From Gracilaria vermiculophylla (taxonomy: Eukaryota > Rhodophyta > Florideophyceae > Gracilariales > Gracilariaceae): DNA of 49,268 nt. A model generated the notes under the pieces. That model had not been told where the DNA came from and searched no databases. It saw only the letters and a program-made list of their open reading frames with translations. Of the stretch, positions 1 to 10,990 are shown piece after piece. Every line of letters starts with the position of its first letter. The stretch's first letter is position 1. The stretch is from NCBI GenBank assembly GCA_019155205.2, contig JAHNZQ020000308.1, forward strand, positions 5,911,083 through 5,960,350, in the 5' to 3' direction. Both the position numbers and the translations under genes were made by a program.

Positions 1-586
1 GTATGTCGCAGCGTGACCCCAAACTCGCTCAAGGCTTGATCGCACCTCCAAACCGCTTCGACTAGTTTTTTACATCGCTGCTGAAAACGACGTAGGGTGG
101 CTTTCAGCAACAAAACTCCAAATCCTTATTTTCTGAAAGTGTACCTTAAATCGGAAATGGAGCGCGTCGAGTTTCTTCACGTCATTTTTTTGTTTTCTCA
201 TTTTGAATTAATTGCAAGCATGAAAGTCTGCATGGTTTTCTCTGTGAAATTTTCCTGACTCATGCCAACCTTCCCCTGCAGTATACAGAAGGTGCAACGA
301 TGCTACCCGGAGGGCTCCGTAAACAAGGAATGTGGTGACGTGTTATCTTTACGGAAGTTTTGCAACGAGGAATGCATGTCATGTTGCCTGATATCCAAAT
401 GTCTTCGATTGCTCTCGGGATGTGGATATTTCACTGTGTTGTTGGACAGAATACTTGGTCACGAAGAAAAGACTCCTCGTATTTGAAGAGGGATCGTTGT
501 CTCTGAGTCGAGAACAGCCTCTCTGTTGGACAATTTGTGTACTTCATCATCTCAAGTTACTGGACGCACGATAGGCTACACGACGC
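1..586. other. Spacer, no gene recognised
   Basis: Only short open frames without recognisable motifs occur here (the longest, 262-486 plus, is 74 codons). Nothing is supported as a gene. Confidence 0.5.
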
Positions 587-708
587 CCCGAGTTCGATTC
601 CCGAGTTCGATTCCCGAGTTCGATTCCCGAGTTCGATTCCCGAGTTCGATTCCCGAGTTCGATTCCCGAGTTCGATTCCCGAGTTCGATTCCCGAGTTCG
701 ATTCCCGA
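587..708. repeat. 13-bp tandem repeat, about 9.4 copies
   Basis: The unit CCCGAGTTCGATT is repeated head to tail without visible mismatch about 9.4 times. Each unit contains AGTTCGATTCC, which differs at one position from the RNA polymerase III B-box consensus GGTTCGANTCC (the tRNA T-loop region). No intact tRNA gene flanks the array. Open frames across it on both strands merely translate the repeat and are not genes. Confidence 0.95.
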
Positions 709-959
709 TCGTCGCATTTTCAATTCGATTTTCTCGAGTTTTCTCTCAAGAGCATGTATGGAACGTAACACGTCACACTCATTCGCCAACCCCTACACGT
801 TGCACGTCGCACCTACACACCGAGTTTTCTATTCTCAATATTCTCGATACCACTTCCCACAACGGTGAAACAAAGCTCAGAATCGATTGGCTGACAAGGA
901 CCCCGCTAAAAGACATCATCCTTCTGTCACACTTTTCATCTTATCAGTGACCAGCGAGA

Positions 960-1118
960 ATGGCGATGGCTAGATTTGCATATTTCCTCCTTATGCTAGT
1001 GGCCTTGTTTGCTCTGCGAGAGGTGAAGCCAGCGTCTACAGTCCCAGATGAAGTCGAACTCGAAATAAGTCGTAATCGCACAACATCACATACCCCATTG
1101 AGACGCCTCATTAAGTAA
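960..1118 (+). CDS. Small secreted or membrane peptide, 52 aa (hypothetical)
   Basis: ATG at 960 opens a 52-codon frame ending at TAA 1116-1118. The N-terminus has a signal-peptide shape: MAMAR, then a hydrophobic core of about 14 residues (FAYFLLMLVALFAL), then a small-residue region (KPAS) that could hold a cleavage site near residue 26. The remaining 26 residues are charged and have no known motif. Past the TAA the same frame stays open for about 45 more codons, so this may be the start of a longer secreted protein interrupted by a stop, or a first exon. I do not recognise the family. A chance ORF is possible. Confidence 0.3.
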   Translation: MAMARFAYFLLMLVALFALREVKPASTVPDEVELEISRNRTTSHTPLRRLIK

Positions 1119-1913
1119 CAGCTGGAGGATATGAAAGAAGGTCAATCTTTACTTGTTCAAGCGCCTATCTCGACTGCCGCTTCGATTCGAAACAGAGTCG
1201 GGCTGATTTTCCTGGGAGAACAGCAGACTCTATGTCATTACTAGTAATGTGTTGCGATCACAAATCCAGCTTAAACTGACAATACCTTGTGCGATTCAAT
1301 TCTCGACGACAGTGGAGCTTGATGGCTGTCTTCGCGACAGTACTTGGCGACAGTGTGGCTCTTGAAGTGTCTTTGTGGTTCTACCCTTTATATGTCCTAG
1401 TACCTCTATTTGTGTTACACTTCATGACAGATGGGGTATATAAAATAAGCTTAATAATTCCTTGTTTAAGCCCCTATCTCGACCGCGGCTTCGATTTTCT
1501 CGGCATCTGGTACGAGTGTCGCAGAAGAGGTGTTCGAGTGTGATCTACGTCAGACATCAATCTGTTCCTATTTCATGGTTGCTTCTCTCGCATGGTATTC
1601 TACGAAACAGAAGAACTTGTGCGAGGAACATACCACATTCGAGAATGAACCATAGCAATACTTCCAGATGATTGGAGTCCAGGAAGAGAAGGACACGTAG
1701 TTCGAAATGTGAGAAAGTTGGGTGAAAACGCTGTGAAGTGCATTCGGACTGAACCGCTTGGAAGACCTTTTGGATAGTGTTGTGGCCGTTGCAGAAACCC
1801 AAGCAGCTTTCAACCATCATGCGGGGACAGTTTCGGATTGCATTGCGGTCCGTGCTGTTAATAAATTTGAGGGTTGAGGCGTCGATACATCGATTTTGGG
1901 TGCTTACTACTAT
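1119..1913. other. Spacer, no gene recognised
   Basis: Open frames of 69-87 codons overlap on both strands (for example 1557-1820) and share no motif or composition signal. I see no supported gene. Confidence 0.45.
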
Positions 1914-2345
1914 TCAAAACTGATCTAAAAAGCTACTGACAACTTTTCTGCATTTCCTAAAATGGTTTTGGTCCCCAGTTTTGGATGGCTTGGCAAAAAA
2001 TCCGTTGCAAAATAAACTCTGTACCCTTCCTAGTTCTTCAAAGAGTGGGCGTCTCTGGAAATACGTGAAAGTGCTTCCCTCAATGCTTTGTCGATGATTG
2101 TAGCTAATCGCAAGGAAGACGTTTTTTAGTAGAAAATGCTCAATTGGTACACAATAGTAGGCTGGAGGAACAGATATTATGGGCGTTCTCAAATGACCTC
2201 TGAGCTTACGCAAATCTTTCCGTGCGCAATAGGCGCTGCAGCAAATATTGTCACTCGCAATATGACTTCTTCTTTTGCCCCGCTTATCCTGGCCAGCGGG
2301 AAAACATAAGGTGATACAGACCCGATCTTTTACTCGAGCTTGCAC
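1914..2345 (-). CDS. Unrecognised ORF, 143 aa
   Basis: This is an uninterrupted 143-codon frame. The protein is basic, with scattered cysteines (a CCSAYCARK cluster near residue 35) and no signal peptide, membrane span or motif I recognise. Its length is modest for a chance frame in this composition, so it may be spurious. The tRNA-like segment at about 2388-2467, on the same strand, lies just upstream of its start, which would also fit a retroposed element. No function is proposed. Confidence 0.2.
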   Translation of the reverse strand: MQARVKDRVCITLCFPAGQDKRGKRRSHIASDNICCSAYCARKDLRKLRGHLRTPIISVPPAYYCVPIEHFLLKNVFLAISYNHRQSIEGSTFTYFQRRPLFEELGRVQSLFCNGFFAKPSKTGDQNHFRKCRKVVSSFLDQF

Positions 2346-2387
2346 TCGAAAAAGGCTTTCATTTCTTTTGTGAACTAGGAGAAGAGG

Positions 2388-2467
2388 CTGTGCGAGGACT
2401 AGAACCCGGTGTCACGGTCTTCGGAGAAAAAAAACTCACGGTGGTTAGCAGCTGAGCTATGGCCGCT
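2388..2467 (-). repeat. tRNA-like Pol III promoter pair (possible tRNA-derived SINE head)
   Basis: On the minus strand TAGCTCAGCTGCTAACC matches an A box and, about 50 bases on, GGGTTCTAGTCC matches a B box. The acceptor and T stems do not pair well (a TGAGCGG/CCTCGCA pairing gives 5 of 7), so this is not a functional tRNA. A decayed tRNA or the head of a tRNA-derived SINE fits better. Only this copy was noticed in the window. Confidence 0.3.
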
Positions 2468-2947
2468 CATATGGTTGGCGAAGGCAGAGTAATGGAGGTG
2501 TCAAACTACTGATACTGTCTTCGATCTGCAGCTCGTTGACACTATAATTTCGACGTAGACCAAGTTTGGAATTGAATGCAATAGTTGTGTTGCAGAAAGT
2601 TAGCAATAAAGTGGAATTTTTTTCTCTTGAATGTCGATCCATTCTTCAAGAGGTGGGAATGATAAGGATGATATCAACAGATGAACGAACTCTGAGCTTA
2701 AGGGAATAAAGTTACGCTGAGAGGATTGATTACATACCATCTTCATTGATTACAAAAAAGAAAGCATGAGAAACCATCGCAACCATCAAAACTTTAAAAT
2801 ATATTGATGCTTTGGTCATTATTTTCTACTTCATCATAAACCTATATAAAATATGCAGTATGAAACTGATAACTGCCGACCCATTCACCAAATTTTCATT
2901 GCTTGTATTGAATTGCCGCATACCATTTAGATCATGGCCCTTATTGC
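2468..2947. other. Spacer downstream of the protease gene
   Basis: This AT-rich stretch holds short frames only. It contains the likely 3' untranslated region of the minus-strand protease ending at 2948. Confidence 0.4.
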
Positions 2948-4153
2948 TTAAGTGCAAGCAAGTCCAACAGTACGTCGATCGAGAGCACCAGGGATCGTGA
3001 TGACTTCGCTGTTGGTTGCTAATAACTTTCTGTTCGGACGTTTTCCGTCAGATAACAAGATGGCTAACGCCCCGGCAACGTGAGGGGACGCCATAGATGT
3101 GCCAGATAATATCCTGGTTGAGCCAGGTCTCAATCCATCAGACAAAATGGAAACCCCTGGGGCAGATAACTTCGTGCACTTCATGTCTGAGGTTGCATAA
3201 TTCGTGAAGCTGGCGGGGTCCAGATTAATGTCGTGAGCTTGAACAGTGAAAATACCACCGCCGGGGGTTGATGCTGGCGAGTAGTTACACGCATTTGCAG
3301 CATCATTTCCAGCTGCAATTGTGAAGTAAACTCCGAGCTTCCTGGCCTCTGATATTGCTTCATTCACGGGTTCAAACCGTGGCCCGCTCAGTGACAGATT
3401 GATGACATCACCGTTAGCAAAAGCTCCCCTGTTGTTCACGGCAAATTCTATGCCCCTTATGACATTCGAATACGATCCAGACCCATTGTCGCTCAAAACT
3501 TTGACACAACTCCGAACAGCGGATGGGGCGACGCCGTACAGCGGACTATTCACAATCCCTGCAACATGAGTACCATGCCCTTGATTGTCCTTACAAATAG
3601 GTGATCCTCCGTAATACCCTTCGCAAAACCCTCCCGGAGTCGGATTACATCCGGTGTCCAGCACCCAAACGTTCACTCCTGCACCATTTTTACTTGACGT
3701 GTTGCATGTTCGTAATCCATCCCTCACTATATTGCCGTGTTCCCTTGTTACACCGCCATCGGCTTCATCAATGCCCCACAAATTGGTAGTGCTGGTAGCT
3801 GTGGTGACCATAAAGTCCTGTTTAACCAGATTAATATTGACATTTCCCGGAATTGACCCGACTCGCAGGGCGCTATTAACAACTGCTTCCGACATAGAGG
3901 GAGAAGGAGGACAGATAATATTAACAAAAGAGAGATCTCCGATCATAGAAGCCCTTGTGGGCCGGCATCCTGAAGTGGCTGAGTCCAATGAGAGAGAGTC
4001 CCGGATGGCCTTGCGGCATGGACCAGTGCATTTTCCTTTTACTTCGGCTATGAAAGCTCCTTTCATTGGCTGACAAAAGACCTTGCTAATGATGAGCATG
4101 AGCCCCAAAACAAATGCGAACGAAACTCTTTCGGAAAACATATAGGGAATCAC
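2948..4153 (-). CDS. Secreted subtilisin-like serine protease (S8A, proteinase K-like)
   Basis: A 401-aa endopeptidase with a complete catalytic set: Asp166 in VWVLDTG, His193 in GHGTHVAG, oxyanion Asn283 in AAGND and nucleophile Ser353 in SGTSMASPHVAG. Residues 1-27 form a signal peptide (hydrophobic core FAFVLGLMLIISKVF, likely cleavage before Gln28). Residues about 30-115 are a propeptide-like region resembling inhibitor I9 but carrying four extra cysteines (KCTGPC, SGCRP, IICPP). The mature domain is about 120-401, a normal length for proteinase K-type enzymes, and has no C-terminal extension. The gene is single-exon and ends in TAA; the ATG at 4153 is chosen because it directly precedes the signal peptide. 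Secretion and a digestive, wall-remodelling or defence role follow from the family and were not observed. It is the only intact enzyme gene in the first 20 kb. Confidence 0.93.
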   Translation of the reverse strand: MIPYMFSERVSFAFVLGLMLIISKVFCQPMKGAFIAEVKGKCTGPCRKAIRDSLSLDSATSGCRPTRASMIGDLSFVNIICPPSPSMSEAVVNSALRVGSIPGNVNINLVKQDFMVTTATSTTNLWGIDEADGGVTREHGNIVRDGLRTCNTSSKNGAGVNVWVLDTGCNPTPGGFCEGYYGGSPICKDNQGHGTHVAGIVNSPLYGVAPSAVRSCVKVLSDNGSGSYSNVIRGIEFAVNNRGAFANGDVINLSLSGPRFEPVNEAISEARKLGVYFTIAAGNDAANACNYSPASTPGGGIFTVQAHDINLDPASFTNYATSDMKCTKLSAPGVSILSDGLRPGSTRILSGTSMASPHVAGALAILLSDGKRPNRKLLATNSEVITIPGALDRRTVGLACT

Positions 4154-7100
4154 GCTCTTCTTTTGAGGTACAATACTAATCGAAATGTATCACTTCGATC
4201 TTTGACAGAAAAAATGCAATCTTGGGTCACGGGCGTAGCTTAAATAGAATGACGGAGGTCGTTGGTTTGAGGTGGTTTTGAATTTCTATTACGTTGTCCG
4301 CCAAAAAAGCGTCACCTTGTCACATAGGTGCCATAAATATGGTAGCTATGATACAGACTAAACTTGAAATCTGAAATGAGCGATGCTGAAAACATGAGAC
4401 CGATTATATCAAGAGAGCTAATGATCTCCTGTCTCAGCGGTGGCGCAACAATAGGACTGCATAAAAGTTTTTATCGGTATTCAAGAAGAGTTTCGCAATG
4501 TGGATTCGGCCAAACCATTGTGATGATACTGTAAAATCATTCACTACATTATACATATGAAACAATACACTGGAACTATTCGGACTAACTTTGCGCCCTT
4601 TAAGAGTTTTCGACGCTTTAAAGCCTCTTCAAACGGAGAGAACCATCCATTCATCCGTGGTACCTTGCAGGAAAGTACATTCTGTGTAGACAGATACATC
4701 GTCACGGATTCAAAACCCTGAAAACGACACTCGAATGAAACACTGTTTCTTCTGCGCAGTAAAGTATTTTGCTAATTCTGTCTGTAATGCTTTTGACTGC
4801 CTGAGATGAACATAATGAAGTAGTGAAGAGGGGGCATTCCACTGAAGGAAAGATGGGTTCCATCGATGCAGCTTTTCTCGAAAACGAGGGACTGGGATAG
4901 AAGAAGGCCAGTTTGTCCAACAACACTGTTGTTGACAAGCTGTTCAATTTGTATGCTCGTCATTGACTACTTGCGATTCGTCATTTAAAAGCAACTCGAA
5001 CCAATGAGCTTCCAAGCAAAGACATGCAAACAACGAAAAATGTAGCCATCACACGCACAAAACACAGTGCTTCTCCTACATTGTTGTCATTGTGCAGATA
5101 TTTCCGAAATGGGAAGGTATTGCTACGACTTAATTGCCCGATCACCGTCAACACACCCGGCGTTATAAAATAATAACATAGCTTTAATGCAAAACTTTAC
5201 AAACAAGGAAAAATGTAGCTTGCTACAGAGAAAACATCAATGTTTCTTCCACATTGTTCTCATTGAAGAATTAATAACTCCCCGCAATATATGAGGTCTT
5301 ATGCAGAACGTTGATCTTCTTGCACATGCTACAGATATTCTCGTTTTTTTGCGTATTTGCGAATTTTGTTTTGTAGACAGATAAATAGTTTTTTATTGCG
5401 CGGTATTTGTAGTTCTGTTTATTGTACAAATTATTGCCCAAGATTTTACTGCAATTGTGCCTACTAAACAGTCTGAAAGATGTAATCTGAGAATCGTGTT
5501 GGAAAGGCAGCGTTTTCGTTTTTACATAGTCTTTTGGTAATTGTGTATAATTATGCTCTTCAAAGAACCAAGTGCCATATTCATTTTCATCACTAATAAA
5601 CAAACGTATTCCAATTGCTGTAAATAGCTCGGTTTCCAACAAGTGTATTAAACAATACTTTGAACGTTCCTGCAGCCAAATTCTTACGACGTCAAAACAA
5701 AACGTTCACTGTATATCATTTCTTCAATGAACCTGAAAAACAAAATACTTCACTAACTTTGGTCTAGAAATACTTCTACTTCCAAAATGGCATGAAAATT
5801 TTTTTAATTGACGTATTTTTCTTGAAAACAGATGACTTAATATGGAAGGTTAAATTTGCAGTTGTATTCAGAAAATAAAAATTATAATCGAGGTGGAAAT
5901 ATTTATTTTCTGCTCGCAATATTTTCTTTTTACCCCTAATTACAGTTCACTATAGCGATTAAAGGGAATTTTCATGAAAAATGGCTTTCATGATTGGTTT
6001 CTAATTTACCATACTCATCATGAAGTTTGTAAATTCTATTTGAACAGAAAAGTACAACTTCTACGTCGATCAAAACGACACACGAGATTCTATAATACCA
6101 TTATTCCAACATATTTTAGAGTTCATTGACTTCATATTTTTTATACACGACAGATTGTATTTAATCCATAAATCCGCTTCCAAGAAAATCTTGCAGAATG
6201 AAAAACGTTTTTTATTGATGTCCCTAAATTGGATGGACTAAAATCGAAAGCTACCTTACCGCCGAATGGTGTTTTCATATCAATATTTGAACACGCGCTT
6301 GGTAAACTTTTTGATGACTATATATTTGGTGACATTAATTTACGCTCCAAAACGGATATGGAGCAAAGAAAAGGGATCGGTAGCAATAGTGTTTTCGATG
6401 CTGGAGATTTAAAAAAAATTATCCGAAATATTTCAGTGTACTGGTGAGGTAGATAAGAGTTGCCAGGGCATTTCAAAACATGTAAAAGCAGTTCATTCAT
6501 TTCCAACAACACGCGTGATAGCATTGCTTTTTAAGGAGAACGGAAACAAAAAGAATTGTAGTGATCGCATTATTGCGGGACTTTTTTCTGAAGGCTTACT
6601 CACCCATAGAATGTTAGAGGCTCTACGGCTAAAGAAAGAAGTACTGTGACGACAGTTTTATGGAATTTAAGTTGTGGATAAATGCCATTGTGAAGCGTGT
6701 TTCTCAACGAGAGGCAGATGAGAAATGCTATGATATAATGAAGAGTCGTTTCTACGCGACTAAAGTAAAAACTACAAACATTCAAAACATGGCATAAACG
6801 AGCAGCATGGCAAAGTGCAAACAGAGCTTACTGTCTGATGACGAGTGTCGTCGTTTACGTGCTCAGGCGTGGGCAACGATCAAGAATGAAGCGAGTGCGA
6901 TATAGTGCGCGCACGCAGTAGTAGGGAACGGACACACCCCTCGGCGTCTGGCTCTCCCAGCGTTTGTGGGTGATACGGAAGAGGTTTCTTTTATAGGATG
7001 TACCCGGCAGTAGGTTCCTCATTAATTAACGAAACGCAAATCAAATCGGACAGGGCCATCCGCGGCTGGTGAACGGGTTCTTCTGATTAAGAAACCGACT

Positions 7101-7290
7101 CGCAAGGTTCGAGCGCTTGCCTCCATGCATTCTGTACGTTCCCGGTACGTTTCTCAACGCAGGACCAAACTCAAGTGCGCAACCAGTCGCCAAACCGTTA
7201 ACGCACATTAAGTATGTTACAAAAGCGCCCGATGATTGCACAACCAAAATGTGAAGGCATCAGTTCAGATAGAACTTGTGATAGTGCGTT
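4154..7290. other. AT-rich spacer with small unplaced frames
   Basis: About 3.1 kb of mostly AT-rich sequence. It holds a 123-codon minus frame (5271-5642) with a terminal CSMCKK pair, a 72-codon plus frame (6229-6447), and an ATG frame of about 45 codons near 6660-6797 rich in Lys and Arg. None carries a motif I recognise, and the base composition makes chance frames likely. The promoter of the protease gene must lie in the first few hundred bases, but I see no clear element. Confidence 0.4.
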
Positions 7291-7299
7291 GCCGCTTTT

Positions 7300-7640
7300 T
7301 GCCGTTCTTTACAAATTCCCATAAGTGTTCTCGTATAAGGACAGAGACATTTTTCTTCAGCAAATCGTATGATACCCAGTGAATTTCATCTGAGTTAAAA
7401 CCGCACCACAAGGTTTATAATTCGATGTTGCCCCGACTACGACGAATGTCAAGGAATTCGTCGGCAACCGAAAGTTCGCCCGGCTGGTACGCGAGATGGT
7501 TGATAACTTCTCCTGTAACATCGAAGTCCTTGTTACGGAAAAACGTGAGCATCCTTCCGGGAACTTCCTCTCCTTTGCTTTCGATGAGGCTTTCGACCAA
7601 CAATATGTATTCGCTTCTGCATTCAACAACTCAGAAGTGT
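7300..7640 (-). pseudogene. Element A C-terminal chromodomain-like segment
   Basis: On the minus strand the frame 7603-7415 carries FFRNKDFDV, INHLAYQPGELSVADEFLD and ends at a stop, after which the same frame continues LWCGFNSDEIHWVSYDLL. This has the layout of the chromodomain-type tail of oomycete-like gypsy integrases, where WRGF...WEP is expected; here it is WCGF...WVS. The segment is decayed and adds no function. It marks the 3' coding end of element A. Confidence 0.6.
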
Positions 7641-8310
7641 CCATGGAATTTTAAAAACGGTTTGCGGGTGCGCTTCCGTTGCAGTATACCACGCAGGACG
7701 TAGCCGCACTCGCTGAAGTTAATAGCACGTACATGCATTTTTCGGTTGTGAGAGTCTATCGCAGCCTGCCGTTTCTTGGTTGAACGTTCCGATTCGTATT
7801 TTTGCATTGCTTCTAGGGACTCGACAAGCTGTTTTACGTATTCGCGCTGGGCACAGTGGATGTCTTCTACAGAACGTACCTGGATCTTAGGTCCGCCCTT
7901 ATTTGTAATTGAACGTAAGGGTGTGTCTTGTGGATGACTCGTCAAAACAATGAGATGCAAAATGGTGACCGAGACGACTTAGGATCGTAATGTTTAAAGC
8001 AGACTGCATTATGGGCATGATGGTAGGCCAGCACTGTTGTGGTAGTTGATTCTTTGCAATTAGCGCACGTGTCGTGTTTAGTAGCTTGCGATTGACCACT
8101 TCGACCGTACCATTGCTTCAGGGACAGCAGGTAAGAGTAAAATGGTGCACTGCAATGGTTCTTTCGCGAAGAAAACGTACCGTATCGTTCTTGAAATGAG
8201 AGCCCCATTCTGAAACCCATCGGTGAACAACGCCAAATCCGGCGAACCAATCGATGACAATTTTAGCCACGGTCTCGGCAGTTGTGTCTATGGTTTTTGT
8301 TTCCCCCATT
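7631..8310 (-). pseudogene. Element A integrase catalytic core and C-terminus
   Basis: Fragments on the minus strand read VVHRWVSEWGSHFKND, then GTVEVVNRKLLNTTRALI, then SALNITILSRLGHHFASHCFDE, then a Lys/Arg-rich tail with SERSTKKRQ. In active integrases the second catalytic acid sits in a WVSDxGSHF-type motif; here it is WVSE, an Asp to Glu change. The third acid (Glu of VEVVNR) is kept. At least three frames are needed to read it, so it is inactive. Confidence 0.8.
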
Positions 8311-9500
8311 AATCCGCCATGGCTGTCTCTGAAAGCATCAACATAGATATAACCGTTCTCTCTGTCTGATATGAGTCAGAAATCGAAATGGAGAAACTTT
8401 TCGGGTTCCGAAGCTTACATGGCGTGACCAAGAGGACGCGGTAGGATCTTGCTGGTCTCTGTACAGACACGATGCAGGCAGGAACGTAGAACGACTCTAC
8501 TTCGTAGCTCATGTTTCCCAATTGAGAATGGGCCGGTGAAGTAGCAAGCGTGACGCGCCAACTTCGGTAACCACCATGTCCTGTATGTGCGACAATCATG
8601 ATGCGAAGCTTGAGAAGCTCTTCTTCTCTGGGTATCCATATGATTCCCTCGTTGTTTTTGATAATGTCGTCGGTTTTTCGGAAAGACATCGGTGGCTTCT
8701 TCTTCGATGCAGACTGCAAGGCGTTGATGTCTTGTAGATGAGGCCAGTCTAACTTTGAATCCAAACCGGGGATTTTTGTGGTGCACATGAGCGCCTTGGC
8801 TCGCGGGACCCTGAAAGCGTCTACGGAGTGCTTGGATTTCACTGCCCAACAAGGGAGCATGTCGGTCCAGACGTTCCGTTCACCAGGCAGGTATTCGACA
8901 ACGTAACGAAATGCGGAGAGCTTGAATGACCTACGCATTAGCTTGCTCGCGGTATGCCGTGCAATCCCAGGATTCCTGCCATGGGAGTCGTAGAAGTGCG
9001 TGATCCGTGAACATTTGTCACTTGGCGCTTCATGACGAAATAATGTAAACGACACATTTCTTCTAGGATTGCGTACCCTTCCTAGTCAGGAACCGACCAA
9101 TTGGCCGCTGATCCAGAGAAGACACCGGAAACGAAACATATCGGTTCGTGACTCCGTTTACAGATGTCTTTTGTTCGGTATTCGTCGAATAAGTGGCTAA
9201 GAATCGCAGCCCAGTGTGTGTGCAGCGCATCGATAAAGAGAGAAAGATGGTAGCCAGACTTGGAATGCGCGAGTTTGACAGAGGCAGCGAGTTATTCCTT
9301 GATGTCGGCGAAAAGCGGCGTCATGAATAGTGCCCCACAAGCTGGTGATGGAGAGTCTGCGAAGCAACTGTTTCGTGCGCCGACCAGTGGTCTGGTAACA
9401 GGATTCCAAAAGCTCGTACAGCAGAGCAACGCGTTCAGCGTATGCAGAAATAAAAGTGCACATCCAGTGCGTAGCGCAGATGAACTGTTGCTTAGAGCTG
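8310..9500 (-). pseudogene. Element A RNase H and integrase N-terminal zinc region
   Basis: The minus frame 9055-8309 (248 codons) carries a gypsy RNase H tail (ARHTASKLMRRSFKLSAFRY, VVEYLPGERNVWTDML), then a linker (WIPREEELLKLRI) and a decayed H2C2 region (VAHTGHGGYRSWRVTLA). The expected CxxC pair is lost (VPACIVSVQRP). Upstream, around 9463-9197, other frames give GRRTKQLLRRLSITSLWGT, the connection before RNase H. Many frameshifts; nonfunctional. Confidence 0.8.
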
Positions 9501-9599
9501 GCCTAATGGGCCGTGTCATGGCCAGCAAAGAGTCGGAATGTCGAGGGTGATACTGGATGCATTCTGCAGAGATAATGCAGCCGCAAAACAGAACTTTTA

Positions 9600-10990
9600 A
9601 TGGAAAATATTGGATTTCTCTGCGGGGACTTTGAGTCCGATTTTGCTACAAACGCGAAGAAACTACTCGATGAAGTCGATGAATTCAGTCTCGTTTTTAG
9701 CATAAAATAGTAAATCATCGATCCAGTGCAGCATTTTTTCAACGCGGCCGTCAAACCTCTGTAAAAAGACGGCTTGAAATTGGTTGCCAGAGTCACCGCC
9801 GCCCTGCAGCAGGCAGCGCAAAAAAATAAACATTACTAGGAATCTGGATTGACATCATCCCTTGTGATTCCAGAGAAAAAGGGACCTGCCAGTATCCGTG
9901 AGCGAGTTCGATATTGGCGCAACAAGAACTGCCAGCGACGTCCTGGAACTTCGAGTCCAGGTAAGGTAGTGCCGAGGTGATAGGCACAATTTTCGCATTT
10001 AGTTTGCGCAGATCTACTGTAAATTGCAGCTTATTGGTGCCTGGCCTGGGCATCGATAGAGCCGGACTAGCCCATAGCGCGGATGAGTTCCTGTAACTAG
10101 CGCCGACCGCTTCGAGCTCCCCAATGGTCCTGACGATGAACTCCCGTTGTTGTGAAACGTACCGACGCTGCAGGAAGCGGTTCGGTTTCGCGTCTTTGAC
10201 TGGCGTGACCACAAGAGTCGGAAAGTCGGCCGGAGGATTGTTGCCGAGCTGTAGTCGAAGAACGTCGCGATAATTTTTGAGCATATTAGATATGCGTCTC
10301 ACCCCATTTTCGTAGATTCGGCTCTTTAGAGCTTCATTGACAGTAGTATATAATGCTTTCGTGATGGACTCGCCAGCGTCCTTGCCGATACTGGCAGTGA
10401 GGCACTCGGATAATTCAATGAGGTCATCGTCTGCTGTCCTATACGGTAGGCCTTTGTATGCAGCAGCGCCGAGCTTGAAAATCTCCATGTCTAAAGAGCT
10501 AATTTGCCGATTGTGAATACGTGGATGGACGCGGAGGATATGTTTGTTGAGTTCAAAACCGAGAGCCTTCAGGAAAGAAACACCGAGGAGAATCTCGCAC
10601 ATGCTGTTGTCTACAATGAGAAACTAAACACTGCGTACTTGAACTGATATAATAGAGGCAGAATGGTAGATGGTCATGGAGAGCGAGACCTTTGCAGATG
10701 CCGAGAAAGAGTCCATGTCGCTCTTGAACACCTCCACCAGCACGAGGGGTTCCTTAGGGTACTGCTCTGAAACTGAAGGCTTTGCTTCCTTCAAGTTTTT
10801 GAAAGACGATTTGACTATTACGTTGAAATAGGAACTCGAGTCTCCGAGGGATGTGCCGAAAACACCGTCCTCAAGCGCAATTCGGGAGCGACCTCCCTCT
10901 GTTTCCGGCACAAGTGAGTAGGAAGAAGCAGTGGTTGTTACCTTCTTCGCTCGCTTGGCATACCTTTTATTGTAGTGGTCCTCGAAGAGT
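9600..10990 (-). pseudogene. Element A protease and reverse transcriptase
   Basis: The minus frame 10602-9793 (269 codons) starts at the end of the aspartic protease (MCEILLGVSFLKALGFEL) and runs into RT (RRYVSQQREFIVRTIGELEA, ALWASPALSMPRPGTNKLQF, VDLRKLNAK, NIELAHGYWQVPF). A frameshift near 9800 follows. The next frame gives GGGDSGNQFQAVF and the catalytic WIDDLLFYAKN, a variant YxDD. Upstream (10911-10624) TSLGDSSSYFNVI corresponds to the protease active site, with DSG changed to DSS. The catalytic Asp pair of RT is present but the frame is broken, so it is inactive. Confidence 0.85.

Larger units (their letters stand above)
7300..10990 (-). mobile_element. Element A: decayed Ty3/gypsy retrotransposon with chromodomain remnant
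   Basis: Read on the minus strand, the order is protease, RT, RNase H, integrase, C-terminal chromodomain-like segment, with frameshifts and stops throughout. The RT style (AHGYWQVP, WIDD) and the integrase (GTVEVVNRK) are of the gypsy lineage abundant in oomycetes. The gag side stops abruptly near 10990-11040 where plus-strand element B begins. I found no LTRs or target duplication. Coherent minus-strand peptide beyond B (about 16720-17462) may be its displaced gag. Confidence 0.85.

Noticed and set aside
587..708. CRISPR array
   Set aside because: The 13-bp units are contiguous with no spacers, and the genome is eukaryotic.
547..789. Protein-coding repeat ORFs over the 13-bp array
   Set aside because: Open frames arise on both strands because 13-bp units without stops cycle through all frames. 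The protein is only a translation of the repeat.
2388..2467. Functional tRNA gene
   Set aside because: The D stem and T stem do not pair and the acceptor stem has two mismatches.
3654..4073. 139-codon plus-strand ORF opposite the protease
   Set aside because: It is the antisense shadow of the conserved S8 coding region.
5271..5642. 123-codon minus ORF as a zinc-finger gene
   Set aside because: Only one CxxC pair at the end, AT-rich composition, and no partner ligands.
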